Source: an uncultured Massilia sp. (GTDB lineage: Bacteria; Pseudomonadota; Gammaproteobacteria; Burkholderiales; Burkholderiaceae). From it: a DNA stretch of 64,000 nt. Location of the stretch: assembly GCA_946481275.1 (NCBI GenBank), contig CAMLMV010000005.1, positions 161,102 to 225,101 on the forward strand, in the 5' to 3' direction. The notes under the pieces are model-generated. The model was not told where the DNA came from, searched no databases, and saw only the letters and a program-made list of their open reading frames with translations. Shown here piece by piece: positions 46,281 through 55,990 of this stretch. A program made the translations under genes and the position numbers. Within the stretch, counting starts at the first letter, position 1. Each line of letters opens with the position of its first letter.

Positions 46281-47307
46281 CGGCGTTCGCGATACGGCGG
46301 ATGTGCAGGCCGAGCTGGTCGCCGATGGCGACGAGCTCCCCGAAGGCCAGGGTCTGGCCGTGCGCGACGAGCCGGATGTCGGCGTCGGCCAGCGCGACCG
46401 GCAGGGTGAGGATGTAGCCCGGCTGCAGGGCGGCGACCTGCCCGATCGGCAGGTTCACCGTCACCACTTCGATGTGGACCGGCAGTTCGACGTCGCCGAC
46501 GTCGATCGGGGAAGCGGCGGCGTCCGGCGCGGCGCGCAGGGACAGGTCGGAATCGTTGTTCATGATGGCGGGACTGCTCTCCAGGATGACGTTGCGGGAA
46601 TCGATGCGCGCGTGCGCATGGACGGCGTGGCCGTTGGCGGCGCCCCACAGCAGGGCGGCCCGGTCGAGTGTTGCTTGCTGTCCGAAGCCGGGTGCGGCCG
46701 GCCAGCCGAGCAGCACGTCGCCCGGGCGCAGCGTGCGCAGCAGCGCGGGCGAGGCGTGGCGGGTGCGCAGGCGCAGCCGGGTCGGCAGGGCCAGCGCGGC
46801 CAGCGCCGGGGTCAGGGCGCCGCGGCCGCGCGGGCCGATGCGCTCTGCCAGCGCGGCTGCCAGCGCGGCGGACACGCCGGCCACGGTGGCGAAGGCGGTG
46901 GCGCCTTCGTGGTCGTATTCGAGGCGCAGCACGCCGGTGCGTGCGGAAGGCGGGGCGGCCAGGCGCAGGTCCTGCACGGCCGGCCGCGTGGCGCCATGGC
47001 GCGCCAGCGCGTCCAGCGGGCCCGCCAGGTACAGGCTGGCCACGGCGGCGCGGCAGGCGGCCTCCGGTTCGAGGGCGATCGCCTCGAAGGCGGCGCCGGC
47101 GTCGACGTGCACGTGCAGCTCGCCCTGGTCGCAGGCGACGGTCAGCTGCGCCGTATTGCCGGCGCGCGGCGGCCCCTCGGGCACGGCGCGCACGGTGCCG
47201 TGCAGCGCGCCGCGGGCGTCGTACAGGGCGCGCGCCAGGCCGGCCAGCGCCGGCGTGTAGTGGCGCAGCCTGTCCGCCAGCGGGGTGGTTGCCGTTGTGG
47301 TTTGCAT
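46264..47307 (-). CDS. sctQ: SctQ (HrcQ) cytoplasmic sorting-platform protein
   Basis: 347 residues. The C-terminal about 80 form a SpoA domain (LPVHIEVVTVNLPIGQVAALQPGYILTLP), the part that builds the C-ring pod; the N-terminal region is variable. Works with SctL and SctN to load substrates. Confidence 0.88.
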   Translation of the reverse strand: MQTTTATTPLADRLRHYTPALAGLARALYDARGALHGTVRAVPEGPPRAGNTAQLTVACDQGELHVHVDAGAAFEAIALEPEAACRAAVASLYLAGPLDALARHGATRPAVQDLRLAAPPSARTGVLRLEYDHEGATAFATVAGVSAALAAALAERIGPRGRGALTPALAALALPTRLRLRTRHASPALLRTLRPGDVLLGWPAAPGFGQQATLDRAALLWGAANGHAVHAHARIDSRNVILESSPAIMNNDSDLSLRAAPDAAASPIDVGDVELPVHIEVVTVNLPIGQVAALQPGYILTLPVALADADIRLVAHGQTLAFGELVAIGDQLGLHIRRIANADERRA

Positions 47308-47315
47308 GGGCTTCC

Positions 47316-47921
47316 TCAGCTCACTTCCAGATGGACTGTGATACGCGCGCCGAGGCGCGCTTCCAGACGGCTGCGCAGTGCGGCGCCGTTGTCACAGATT
47401 AGCTGGCGGGCCCCGGCGTCGCGGGCGTCGAAGCGAAGCGATAGCGTGCCGTCCGAAAGAAGCAGGTGGAGCCGGGTGCGGGGCAGGATGGCCGGGTCGA
47501 GTTCGACCACGACCTCCCAGCGCCCGCCGGCGTGCTCGAGCGCGGGGCCGGTGCAGAAACGGGCGATGCGTTCGGCGAGCTGGTCGGCCACCAGCTCGGC
47601 CTGCGCGGCGCGGGCGCAGTGGGCGACGAGCCGGGCGCCGAGGGCCCGGATCGAGTCGTCCCGGGAGGCGCCGGGCAGCGGCGGGCGCGGCGGCGGGGGC
47701 AGGGCGGCGCCGGGGGGCGGCGGATCTCCGTCGCCGCCGTGCCGTTCCTGGCCGGCCTCGCCGTCGTCCTCGTGCGCGCCGTCGTCGCCAGCCGGCCTCT
47801 CGCGGTCCGGCAGGTCGAGCGCCAGGCGGGCCTGCTCGAGCAGCTGGCCGAAGCGCGTTTCGGCCGCCGGCGGTTGCGCCACCACGATGCGCAGTTCGCG
47901 CGGGGAGCGGATGCGGGTCAT
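47316..47921 (-). CDS. hpaP: HpaP-like type III regulator (SctP position)
   Basis: 201 residues. Acidic and Pro-rich N-terminal half, ordered C-terminal half (WEVVVELDPAILPRTRLHLLLSDGTLSLRF). Its place between sctV and sctQ and the T3S4-like C-terminal fold suit HpaP, which controls substrate specificity with SctU. SD AAAGGAG. Confidence 0.75.
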   Translation of the reverse strand: MTRIRSPRELRIVVAQPPAAETRFGQLLEQARLALDLPDRERPAGDDGAHEDDGEAGQERHGGDGDPPPPGAALPPPPRPPLPGASRDDSIRALGARLVAHCARAAQAELVADQLAERIARFCTGPALEHAGGRWEVVVELDPAILPRTRLHLLLSDGTLSLRFDARDAGARQLICDNGAALRSRLEARLGARITVHLEVS

Positions 47922-47932
47922 GGGCGTCTCCT

Positions 47933-49849
47933 TTACAGGCCGAGCTGGCCGACGGGGCGCAGGTCGATGTCGCCCAGTTCCTGGAACGAATACACCTGCA
48001 GCCACGCCAGCCGCTGCGCGATCATGCGGCGGAAATAGCGCCGGATGTCCATCGACGTGACGACGGCGAGGTTCGGCGGCGGATTGGCGCCGACGAGGCG
48101 TTCCAGCGACGCCAGCAGCTGGTCGATCTGCTGCGGCTCCAGCGTCAGGTAGTTGCCGGCCGGGGTCTGCTTGATCGCCTGGCGGATGGTCTGCTCGACT
48201 TCGACGTCGAGCACGATCGCCGGCAACTGGCTGCCGCCGGCGGCGCGGTGGGCGATGAAGCGGCCCAGGTCGCCCCGCACGTATTCGGTGAGAAGCAGCA
48301 GGTCTTTTTCCTTGGCGCCCCAGTTCACGAGGCTCTCGAGGATGGCGCGCTGGTTGCGGATCGGTACGTGTTCCTCGAGCAGGCGCTTGAGGACCTCGGC
48401 GATGCGCAGCACCGGCATCACTTTCTGGACTTCCGCCACGAGGCCCGGATATTCGGTGCCGACCCGGTCGAGGATCCATTGCGTTTCCTGGACGCCAATG
48501 AACAGGTGGGCGTGCGCGCGCACCGCCGCGCCCACGGCGTCGGCCAGCGCGCGTTCGGGACGCTCCGGCTTGGCCGGCAGTTCGAGCGCGGGCTGCGGCA
48601 CGTCGTGCAGCAGGATCTCGACCGCCATGCCGGCGAGGGACTCGGTCGTCCACACGGCGGCGCGCGGGAACGGCAGTCCCAGCTCGTCGACGAGGGCGCC
48701 GCGGGCGGCCATGAATGCACGGTTCAGCTCGGCGGCATCGAGGCGGTCGGCGAGCGCGGGGGAGAGGCGCACGGACAGCGGCGCGGAGAACGCCGGCGCC
48801 TGCGCGGCAATGGTCGGGGCCTGGCCCTTGGCGCCGTCGGCGCGCAGCGCGGACAGTTCCGGGCCGGCCGCCGGCGCGCGGTCGAGGACCTGCTTGCCCA
48901 TGATGCGCGCGCCGGCGAACAGCGCGGCCGCGAGCAGCAGGAACATCGGCCACGGGAAGCCCGGCACCAGCGCGAAGCCGATCAGCATGGCCGCCGCGCT
49001 GTAGAGGGCGCGCGAATTGGTGCTCAGCTGCTTGACGATTTCGGTGCCGAGCGAGCGCGGCTTGCTGTGCTCGTCGGACACCCGCGTGATGAGCACGCCG
49101 GCCGCGACGGAAATCAAGAGGGAGGGGATTTGCGAGACCATCGCGTCGCCCACCGACAGCACGGCGAAGCGGTTGGCCGCGTCCGCCGCCGACATGCTGT
49201 GGTACGTCACGCCGATGACGATGCCGGCCAGGATGTTGACCATCGTGATCACCAGCCCGGCGATGGCGTCGCCCTTGACGAACTTCATGGCGCCATCCAT
49301 GCCGCCGTGCAGCTGGCTCTCGATCGACAACATGGTGCGGCGGCGCTGCGCCTCCTCGGCGGTCAGGTTGCCGGCGCGGACGTCGGCGTCGATACTCATC
49401 TGCTTGCCGGGCATCGCGTCCAGCGTGAAGCGCGCGCCGACCTCGGCCACCCGTTCCGACCCCTTGGCGATGACGATGAACTGGACGATGGCGATGATCA
49501 GGAACACGACGAGGCCGACGACCAGGTTGCCGCCGACGACCAGCTCGCCGAAGCTTTCGATGATGTGGCCGGCCTCGGCATGCAGCAGGATCGACTTGGT
49601 CGAGGCGATGTTCAGCGACAGCCGGAACAGCGTGGTGAACAGCAGCAGCGACGGGAACGAGTACAGCGACGTCGCGTTCGGGATGTACAGCGTCACCATC
49701 AGCAGCAGCACGCTGATCGTGATGTTGAGCGCCAGCAGGCTGTCGATCACGATGGTCGGCAGCGGCAGGATCATCAATGCGATCACCGCGACGATGAGCA
49801 CGGCGATCGAGACTTCCCCTCCCAGGTCGTTCAGGCGGAATGATTTCAT
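47933..49849 (-). CDS. sctV: SctV (HrcV) export gate protein
   Basis: 638 residues, similar to Xanthomonas HrcV (about 645). Seven to eight N-terminal membrane segments with FRLSLNIASTKSILLHAEAGHIIESFGELV and the FHIPEP-like cytoplasmic loop (GARFTLDAMPGKQMSIDADVRAGNL); the large C-terminal domain forms the nonameric gate ring. 11 bp before hpaP. Confidence 0.97.
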   Translation of the reverse strand: MKSFRLNDLGGEVSIAVLIVAVIALMILPLPTIVIDSLLALNITISVLLLMVTLYIPNATSLYSFPSLLLFTTLFRLSLNIASTKSILLHAEAGHIIESFGELVVGGNLVVGLVVFLIIAIVQFIVIAKGSERVAEVGARFTLDAMPGKQMSIDADVRAGNLTAEEAQRRRTMLSIESQLHGGMDGAMKFVKGDAIAGLVITMVNILAGIVIGVTYHSMSAADAANRFAVLSVGDAMVSQIPSLLISVAAGVLITRVSDEHSKPRSLGTEIVKQLSTNSRALYSAAAMLIGFALVPGFPWPMFLLLAAALFAGARIMGKQVLDRAPAAGPELSALRADGAKGQAPTIAAQAPAFSAPLSVRLSPALADRLDAAELNRAFMAARGALVDELGLPFPRAAVWTTESLAGMAVEILLHDVPQPALELPAKPERPERALADAVGAAVRAHAHLFIGVQETQWILDRVGTEYPGLVAEVQKVMPVLRIAEVLKRLLEEHVPIRNQRAILESLVNWGAKEKDLLLLTEYVRGDLGRFIAHRAAGGSQLPAIVLDVEVEQTIRQAIKQTPAGNYLTLEPQQIDQLLASLERLVGANPPPNLAVVTSMDIRRYFRRMIAQRLAWLQVYSFQELGDIDLRPVGQLGL

Positions 49850-49863
49850 GGGTTACCTCTTGG

Positions 49864-50931
49864 TCATGGAGTTGCGTCCTGGGTGGAGGCGCGCGGCGCC
49901 CGCATGTCCTCGACCCACGCCAGCACGGCGGCGACGGAGTCGAACAGCGGTTCCGGAATGGCGTCGTTGACGGCCACGAGGAACAGCGCGCGCGCCAGCG
50001 GCGGGTTGCCGACGATCGGCACGCCGAAGCGCATGGCCTGTTCGCGGATCACCCTGGCGTCGCCGTCGACGCCCTTGGCGATCACGCGCGGCAGGCCAGT
50101 CTCGCCGGGGTCGTAGCGCAGCGCCACCGCGTAGTGGGTCGGGTTGACCACCACCACGTTGGCGTTGGCCACCGATTCGTTCGGCGGGGCGGAGGCGTTC
50201 TCGCGCCCGATCTTGCGGCGCTCGTTCTTGATGTGCGGGTCCCCTTCCGAATCCTTGTTCTCGCGCTTGACCTCGTCCTTGCTCATCTTGTGGTCGCGCA
50301 CGAACAGCCAGTGCTGGATGCCGTAGTCGGCCACGCCGACGATCGCGTACAGCACGCCGGCCACGCCGAACACCTTGCACAGCACGCCCCAGGCGACGTC
50401 GGCGAGGCCGCCGACCGGCTGGTAGACCACGCCGAGCGCCAGCGGCACCAGCAGCATGCCGGTGCGGTACAGCACGGCGCCGATCAGCAGCGCCTTCAGC
50501 ACCGTCTTGAGCAGGTCGATCAGCGAACGCAGCGAAAAGATGCGCTTCAGGCCCGAGGCGGGGTTGATGGCGTCGAACTTGAGTTCCAGCGGCTTGAACG
50601 ACGTCTGCAGGCCGACCTGGGCCACCAGCGCGCCGGTCGCCGCGAGCGCCGCGACGGCCACCACCGGCAGCACGAGGACCAGGCCGTGGGTGGCCGCGGC
50701 GACGAGCGCGTCGGCCACGCGCAGGTCGTTCTGCGCGCGCTTGACGTCGAGCCCGCCGAGCATCAGCAGGCGCAATTGTTCGGCCATGGGCCCGCCTGCG
50801 AGCGAGAAGCCCAGCCAGGCGCACAGCAGGATCGCGGCGAACGGCAGGTCGGTACTCTTGCTCGTCTCGCCGTCGCGGCGCGCGTCGCGCAGCTTCTTGT
50901 CGCTGGGTTGTTCGGTTTTTTCGTCGGACAT
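49864..50931 (-). CDS. sctU: SctU (HrcU) switch protein with autocleavage site
   Basis: 355 residues. Four membrane segments in the N-terminal 210 residues, then the cytoplasmic domain with NPTHYAV (Asn263-Pro264), the self-cleaving site that sets substrate specificity. Starts at MSDEKTEQPS behind GGAAGGGGG. Its promoter region carries a perfect PIP box (50991-51015). Confidence 0.97.
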   Translation of the reverse strand: MSDEKTEQPSDKKLRDARRDGETSKSTDLPFAAILLCAWLGFSLAGGPMAEQLRLLMLGGLDVKRAQNDLRVADALVAAATHGLVLVLPVVAVAALAATGALVAQVGLQTSFKPLELKFDAINPASGLKRIFSLRSLIDLLKTVLKALLIGAVLYRTGMLLVPLALGVVYQPVGGLADVAWGVLCKVFGVAGVLYAIVGVADYGIQHWLFVRDHKMSKDEVKRENKDSEGDPHIKNERRKIGRENASAPPNESVANANVVVVNPTHYAVALRYDPGETGLPRVIAKGVDGDARVIREQAMRFGVPIVGNPPLARALFLVAVNDAIPEPLFDSVAAVLAWVEDMRAPRASTQDATP

Positions 50932-50990
50932 GCGCATCCCCCTTCCGGTCGCCATTGTCGGCGGGGCGGCGCGGCCGGCCGGCGGCCCGC

Positions 50991-51015
50991 GCGAAGCGGC
51001 GGCCCAATACGCGAA
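50991..51015 (-). promoter_or_regulatory. hrpII/PIP box for the sctU operon
   Basis: On the minus strand TTCGC-N15-TTCGC, complete (+ strand CGAA at 51012-51015 and 50992-50995 with 16 bp between). About 31-32 bp further is a degenerate -10 (GACAAT). It drives the minus-strand arm. Confidence 0.85.
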
Positions 51016-51039
51016 GTCGGGGGCGGGCGAAGGGGGCCC

Positions 51040-51101
51040 TTCGTTTGGCGCGCGGGGATTTCGGCTCCGGCCCGCGGGAAGAGGCGGGCGGCCGGTAAGG
51101 T
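51040..51101 (+). promoter_or_regulatory. hrpII/PIP box and -10 for the hrpB1 operon
   Basis: TTCGT at 51040-51044 and TTCGG at 51060-51064, 15 bp between, followed 31 bp later by TAAGGT (51096-51101). It is 24 bp from the opposite-facing box, so the two arms share a divergent regulatory spacer. Confidence 0.85.
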
Positions 51102-51150
51102 GTGCGTCATGCCGCCGAGTCCAGCGCGGCCCATCCAACAGGAGCGAACC

Positions 51151-51621
51151 ATGTCCGTGTCCCAATGCAGTAACCGCCTGATCGCGGCGTTGATCGAAGT
51201 CTTGATGTTCGGCGCCAAGCATGGCCATCTCGAGCAATCCGAACGGGTTCTCACCGCCCTGCACATCCTGCGCCCGAACTTCGTCGAGCTGCACGCCTAC
51301 GACGCCTGGATGCTGATCCGGCGGCACGACTTCGCCGGCGCCCTGCGCTACCTGCGCGACCTCGAACAGCGCCCCCTGCGCGGCGCGTTCGGCCCCTACG
51401 TCAACGCGCTGCTGGCCGTGACGCTGTACGGGCTGGAGGACCCGTCGTGGCGCTCGTACGCCAACGACGTCATCAACCGCAACGAGGACCAGGATTCCGT
51501 CGACATCGTGAATGCGCTGCTGGGCAAGGCCAGCACGCGCCGCGCCGCCGCCAGCGCCGAGGCGCCGGTCGACCTGGCCGAATTGCAGAAGATGATGCGG
51601 CAGCGCCACCTGCGCGCCTGA
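51151..51621 (+). CDS. hrpB1: HrpB1/HrpK family type III protein
   Basis: 156 residues, helical with tetratricopeptide-like repeats (ALIEVLMFGAKHGHLEQSERVLTALHILRPNFVELHAYDAWML in pieces), typical of the HrpB1 family. First gene of the plus-strand arm; HrpB1 of Xanthomonas is periplasmic and needed for secretion. Confidence 0.85.
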   Translation: MSVSQCSNRLIAALIEVLMFGAKHGHLEQSERVLTALHILRPNFVELHAYDAWMLIRRHDFAGALRYLRDLEQRPLRGAFGPYVNALLAVTLYGLEDPSWRSYANDVINRNEDQDSVDIVNALLGKASTRRAAASAEAPVDLAELQKMMRQRHLRA

Positions 51622-51631
51622 GGAGCCCGTC

Positions 51632-52039
51632 ATGACGATCCCTATCCAGCCCCTGCCGCCGATCTCCACCCTGGCGCCGCCGTCCGCGCCGCAGGCGATC
51701 GCCCCGGCCGCTCCGTCCGCGCAGCCCGCCAGCGAGCTGGTGGACCTGTTCCGCAGCAAGCTGGACGCCGCGCGCCTGGCGCCGCCGGAAGCGTCGCGGG
51801 CGCACGGCCCGTCGGCGATGACCGAAGCCATCACCCGCGAGGACAAGGCCTTCGCCGAATTCGGCGGCCAGATCGACCGGTTCGCCGCCGAGGCGCCGTA
51901 CATGTCGCAGCAGGAACTCGTCGGCGCGACGACGAAGATCCAGTTCGAGGCGGCGCAGATGGCGTGCAAGATGTACGGCGGCCAGATGGTGGCCCAGGGC
52001 GTCAAGACGTCGGTGCAGACTTTGATGAAGAACCAGTGA
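51632..52039 (+). CDS. hrpB2: HrpB2-type inner rod protein (SctI)
   Basis: 135 residues. A Pro/Ala-rich N-terminus leads to a helical C-terminus ([37 protein letters not shown], read in pieces) of the HrpB2/SctI rod class. Secreted early; one base pair before sctJ. Confidence 0.85.
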   Translation: MTIPIQPLPPISTLAPPSAPQAIAPAAPSAQPASELVDLFRSKLDAARLAPPEASRAHGPSAMTEAITREDKAFAEFGGQIDRFAAEAPYMSQQELVGATTKIQFEAAQMACKMYGGQMVAQGVKTSVQTLMKNQ

Positions 52040-52040
52040 T

Positions 52041-52808
52041 ATGGCAAACCATGTGAACGTGCTGAAGGCGTGCGCGCTGGCCTGCGGGATGGCATTGCTG
52101 CTGAGCGGTTGCAGCAAGCAGCTGTTCGCGCACCTGCCCGAGCGCGACGCCAACGAGATGCTGGCGGTGCTGCTCGAGGCCCAGGTCGACGCCTCGAAGC
52201 AGTCCGACGACGGCGGCAAGACCTGGAACGTGGAGATCGACGGCGACCAGTTCGCCCGCGCGATGGACGTGCTGCGCGCGCACGGGCTGCCGCACCAGCG
52301 CTTCCAGAACCTGGGCGACATGTTCAAGAAGGACGGCCTGATCTCCACGCCCACCGAGGAACGCGTGCGCTTCATCTACGGCGTGTCGCAGCAGCTGTCG
52401 GAAGTCCTGTCGCGCATCGACGGCGTGGCCTACGCCAACGTGCAGATCGTCCTGCCGAACAACGACCCGCTGGCCGCCACGGTCAAGCCGTCGTCGGCGG
52501 CGGTCTTCATCCAGTACCTGCCCGGTACCGACGTGGCCACGCTCACGCCCAACCTGAAGAACCTCGTGGTGCACGCTGTCGAGGGGCTCACCTACGACAA
52601 CGTCAGCGTCACGATGGTGCAGGGCGTGGCGGCGCCGGAGGCCTTGCGCGAGCCGAACAAGGGTTCGGCGGCCTGGCGCTGGGGCGGCGCCGCGCTCGGT
52701 CTCGTCGCCCTGGCCGCCGCGCTGGCGCTGCTGGCCCGCCGCTTCGGCATTTCGCTCAAAGGGGCCGTCCAGCGCGTGCTCAAGCGCTCCGGCGCCCCCG
52801 CCGCATGA
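52041..52808 (+). CDS. sctJ: SctJ (HrcJ) lipoprotein ring component
   Basis: 255 residues. Lipobox LLSGC (Cys24), two ring-building domains ([36 protein letters not shown]) and a C-terminal membrane segment (about 215-235). Builds the inner MS-type ring. Stop overlaps hrpB4 (ATGA). Confidence 0.95.
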   Translation: MANHVNVLKACALACGMALLLSGCSKQLFAHLPERDANEMLAVLLEAQVDASKQSDDGGKTWNVEIDGDQFARAMDVLRAHGLPHQRFQNLGDMFKKDGLISTPTEERVRFIYGVSQQLSEVLSRIDGVAYANVQIVLPNNDPLAATVKPSSAAVFIQYLPGTDVATLTPNLKNLVVHAVEGLTYDNVSVTMVQGVAAPEALREPNKGSAAWRWGGAALGLVALAAALALLARRFGISLKGAVQRVLKRSGAPAA

Positions 52809-53410
52809 ACGCCGCGCCGCCGCCGGAACGCCTGGCCCAGTGGCTGGCCGCCTACGAACGGCGGGTGGCGGCGCTCGCGGCCGAGCTGGGCGAACGCGCC
52901 TGCCGCCGCCTGGACGTGCCGGTGCCGCCCGGCGCCGGGCGCGCCTGGTACGGCGCGCGCGCCGGCTGGCTGGGCGCACCCGCGCCCCTGAGCAGTTTCG
53001 ATGCGCACGCCAATCGCCTGGCCCTGCTCGACGCGGACGCGCTGCCGCGCGTGCTGGCCGCCCTGCGGCTGTACCCGGCGCGCGGCGCGCTGCGGCGGAT
53101 CGTCTCCGGCGCGCAGCGGCGCGCGCTGGCCGGCGCGGTCGGCCAACAAGCCTTCGACGTGCTGGTGGGGCTCGGCCTGCAGGTGCCCGGCGCCGACGCG
53201 GCGCCGCCGGCCGAGGACAGCGACCTGGCCGCCGGCGGCCACGCGATGCTCGTGGCGGACGGCGCGCTGACGGTGGACGTCGCGGCGCGGCTTGTCTCCC
53301 TGACCTTGCACCGCGCGCCGGACGCGCGCCCCGCCGCAACCGGCGCGAGCACGCCTTTCCTGGCGGACGCCGCGCAGATTTTTCCGGAGTTCACATGGTT
53401 ATTTGGTTGA
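52805..53410 (+). CDS. hrpB4: HrpB4-type type III protein (SctK position)
   Basis: 201 residues, Ala/Arg-rich and mainly helical; ends FPEFTWLFG. Order between sctJ and sctL identifies HrpB4, the sorting-platform adaptor (SctK). Overlaps sctL by 16 bp. Confidence 0.75.
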   Translation: MNAAPPPERLAQWLAAYERRVAALAAELGERACRRLDVPVPPGAGRAWYGARAGWLGAPAPLSSFDAHANRLALLDADALPRVLAALRLYPARGALRRIVSGAQRRALAGAVGQQAFDVLVGLGLQVPGADAAPPAEDSDLAAGGHAMLVADGALTVDVAARLVSLTLHRAPDARPAATGASTPFLADAAQIFPEFTWLFG

Positions 53411-54177
53411 GATCGCCGCGTGGCGGCATCGGCGTCGGGCAGGATGTCCTGCGGGCCGGCGACATGGCCGGACTGGTCGCCCTCGACGGCGCCGCCGAGC
53501 AGTGCCGCGCGCAGGTGGAAGCCCTGATCGCCGCCGCCGAGGAGGAAGCCGAGGCGCTGCGGCAGGCCGCGCGCGACGAGGCCGCGCAGCTGGTCGAGGC
53601 GGCGCGCACCGAATACGACACGGCGGAGCAGCGCGGCTACGAGGCCGGCGCGGCGCGTGCGCTGGAAGACGCGCAGGAGACCATGCTGCGCGGCGCGGAG
53701 GAGGGGCACGACGCGCTGCTGGCGCTGCGCGAGCGCATCGCCGACGTCGTGCTGCGCACGGTCGCGCGCACCCTGGGCGACGCCGACCGCGACGCCCTGT
53801 TCGCGCGCATCGGCGCCGACCTGTCGCGCCACCTCGACGACGCCTCGTACCTCGCGGTCCGCGTGGCGCCGGAAGACGTCGACGCCGCCACGAGCGCCTT
53901 CCGCACCGTGTGCGAAGAACACCGCTGGCCGCTCAATCCGGTGGTCACCGCCGATCCCGACGCGGAGGCGGGCAGCTGCGTGTGCGAATGGGACCACGGC
54001 ATCGTGACGGGCGGCCTGCCGCTGCTGCTGGACGCGCTCGAACGCGCGATCGGCGCCCTGAAGGCCGGCGGCGCGGAACCTGAAGAGGAAGCCGCCGACG
54101 TGCACGAGGAAGAGGACGACGAAGAGGAAGAGGAAGACGGCGAGGCGTACGACGACGACGGCTGGGACACGCCATGA
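53395..54177 (+). CDS. sctL: SctL (HrpB5) stator protein with acidic tail
   Basis: 260 residues. Coiled-coil region (about 40-90, [26 protein letters not shown]), then the SctL regulatory domain that binds the ATPase. The last about 31 residues are almost all Glu/Asp (runs of five and more), ending GWDTP. Such a tail is unusual for HrpB5. Start at 53395 inside the end of hrpB4. Confidence 0.85.
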   Translation: MVIWLRSPRGGIGVGQDVLRAGDMAGLVALDGAAEQCRAQVEALIAAAEEEAEALRQAARDEAAQLVEAARTEYDTAEQRGYEAGAARALEDAQETMLRGAEEGHDALLALRERIADVVLRTVARTLGDADRDALFARIGADLSRHLDDASYLAVRVAPEDVDAATSAFRTVCEEHRWPLNPVVTADPDAEAGSCVCEWDHGIVTGGLPLLLDALERAIGALKAGGAEPEEEAADVHEEEDDEEEEEDGEAYDDDGWDTP

Positions 54178-55496
54178 AGGACGCCATCGCTTTCCTCGAT
54201 GCGTTGGGCGGCGCCCTCGACACCGCCGCAACCTCCGTCCGCCACGGCAAGGTGGTCGAAGCGGTCGGCACGCTGCTGAAGGTCGGCGGCATCGACGTCA
54301 TGCTGGGCGAACTGTGCGAACTGCGCGACGCGCGCGGCACCTTGCTGCAGCGCGCCGAGGTGGTCGGTTTCACCCGCCAGTTCGCGCTGCTCGCGCCGTT
54401 CGGCGACGTGACGGGCCTGTCGCGCTCGACCCGCGTGGTCGGCCTGGGCCGCCCGCTGTCGGTGCCGGTCGGCGAAGCGCTGCTGGGCCGCGTGCTCGAC
54501 GGGCTGGGCGAGCCGATCGACGGCATGCCCCTGCCGCCGGACGCGATCCTGCGCCCGGTCATGGCCGCCGCCCCCGATCCGCTGACCCGGCGCATGGTCG
54601 ACACGCCGCTGGACACGGGCGTGCGCGTCATCGACGGGCTGCTGACGGTCGGCGAAGGGCAGCGCTTCGGCATCTTCGCGCCGGCCGGCGTCGGCAAGAG
54701 CACCCTGCTCGGCATGCTGGCGCGCGGCGCCGCCTGCGACGTCAATGTGATCGTCCTGATCGGCGAACGGGGCCGCGAGGTGCGCGAATTCATGGAACTG
54801 ATCCTCGGCGAGGACGGCATGGCGCGCAGCGTCGTGGTCTGCGCCACCTCCGACCGCTCGTCCATCGAGCGGGCCAAGGCGGCCCACGTGGGCACCGCCA
54901 TCGCCGAGTACTTCCGCGACTGCGGCCTGCGGGTGCTGCTGATGATGGATTCCCTGACCCGCTTCGCCCGCGCGCAGCGCGAAATCGGCCTCGCGGCCGG
55001 CGAGCCGCCCACGCGGCGCGGCTTTCCGCCATCCGTCTTCGCCGAACTGCCGCGCCTGCTCGAACGGGCCGGCATGGGCCCGCTGGGCTCGATTACCGCG
55101 TTTTATACGGTGCTGGCCGAGGACGAGGAGGGCAACGACCCCGTCAGCGAGGAAGTGCGCGGCATCCTGGACGGGCACATGGTGTTGTCGCGCAAGGTCG
55201 CGGCGCGCAACCGCTACCCGGCCATCGACGTGCTGCACAGCCTGAGCCGCGTGATGACGCTCGTGGCCTCGCCCGAGCACTGCGCCGGCGCGGGCCACGT
55301 GCGCAAGCTGCTGGCGAAGTACGAGGACGTCGAGCTGCTGCTGCAGATGGGGGAATACCAGCAGGGCACGGACCCGCTGACCGACGAGGCGATCGCGCAG
55401 CACGACCCGCTCGACGAATTCCTCAACCAGCGCACCGACGACTTCGCGGATGGCGCGGACACCCATGAATTCATCGCAGGGTTCGCGCCGCAATGA
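54174..55496 (+). CDS. sctN: SctN (HrcN) type III ATPase
   Basis: 440 residues. Walker [10 protein letters not shown] (169-177), Walker [12 protein letters not shown], and the catalytic [10 protein letters not shown] segment. Hexameric ATPase that unfolds substrates at the export gate; F1-beta relative. Start overlaps sctL (ATGA). Confidence 0.97.
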   Translation: MKDAIAFLDALGGALDTAATSVRHGKVVEAVGTLLKVGGIDVMLGELCELRDARGTLLQRAEVVGFTRQFALLAPFGDVTGLSRSTRVVGLGRPLSVPVGEALLGRVLDGLGEPIDGMPLPPDAILRPVMAAAPDPLTRRMVDTPLDTGVRVIDGLLTVGEGQRFGIFAPAGVGKSTLLGMLARGAACDVNVIVLIGERGREVREFMELILGEDGMARSVVVCATSDRSSIERAKAAHVGTAIAEYFRDCGLRVLLMMDSLTRFARAQREIGLAAGEPPTRRGFPPSVFAELPRLLERAGMGPLGSITAFYTVLAEDEEGNDPVSEEVRGILDGHMVLSRKVAARNRYPAIDVLHSLSRVMTLVASPEHCAGAGHVRKLLAKYEDVELLLQMGEYQQGTDPLTDEAIAQHDPLDEFLNQRTDDFADGADTHEFIAGFAPQ

Positions 55497-55990
55497 GCAT
55501 GGCGTCCATCGGCAAGTGTCGGGCGATCGTCGCCGCCAAGACCCGGCGCCGCGAGCGCATCGAGGAAGAAGTGACGCGCGACCGGCAAGCGCTGGCCGAG
55601 CGCGTGGCGGCCCGCGACGCGGCCGGGCACGACGTCGCGCAGGCCCAGGCGCGCTGCGGCGCCCACGCCGACGGCATGGCCGCGCGCTTCCGCGGTGCCG
55701 CCGCGGTGTCGGTGGCGGATTACGTGCGCCACGAGAACTGGCGCGTGGCGCTCAAGGACGCGCTCGATGCGGCGCGCAAGGAAGAGCAAAAGGCGGCCGG
55801 CGCCGTGGAACGCCACCAGGAGCGGGTGCGGGCGGCGGAAGCGCGGCTCGCGCGCGCCGACGCGGCGCTCGACCGGTGCCGGGCCAGGCTGGACGAAGTG
55901 CGCCGCGCCGCAGCGCACGCGGCCGAACTGGCCGCCGACGAGGAGGCGGTGGACAACCTGCTGGCCCGACGTTATGCGAGGGAACGATGA
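55493..55990 (+). CDS. hrpB7: HrpB7-type stalk protein (SctO)
   Basis: 165 residues, almost all coiled coil ([29 protein letters not shown], then [19 protein letters not shown]). Stalk protein between ATPase and export gate (SctO). Both ends overlap neighbours. Confidence 0.85.
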   Translation: MSMASIGKCRAIVAAKTRRRERIEEEVTRDRQALAERVAARDAAGHDVAQAQARCGAHADGMAARFRGAAAVSVADYVRHENWRVALKDALDAARKEEQKAAGAVERHQERVRAAEARLARADAALDRCRARLDEVRRAAAHAAELAADEEAVDNLLARRYARER

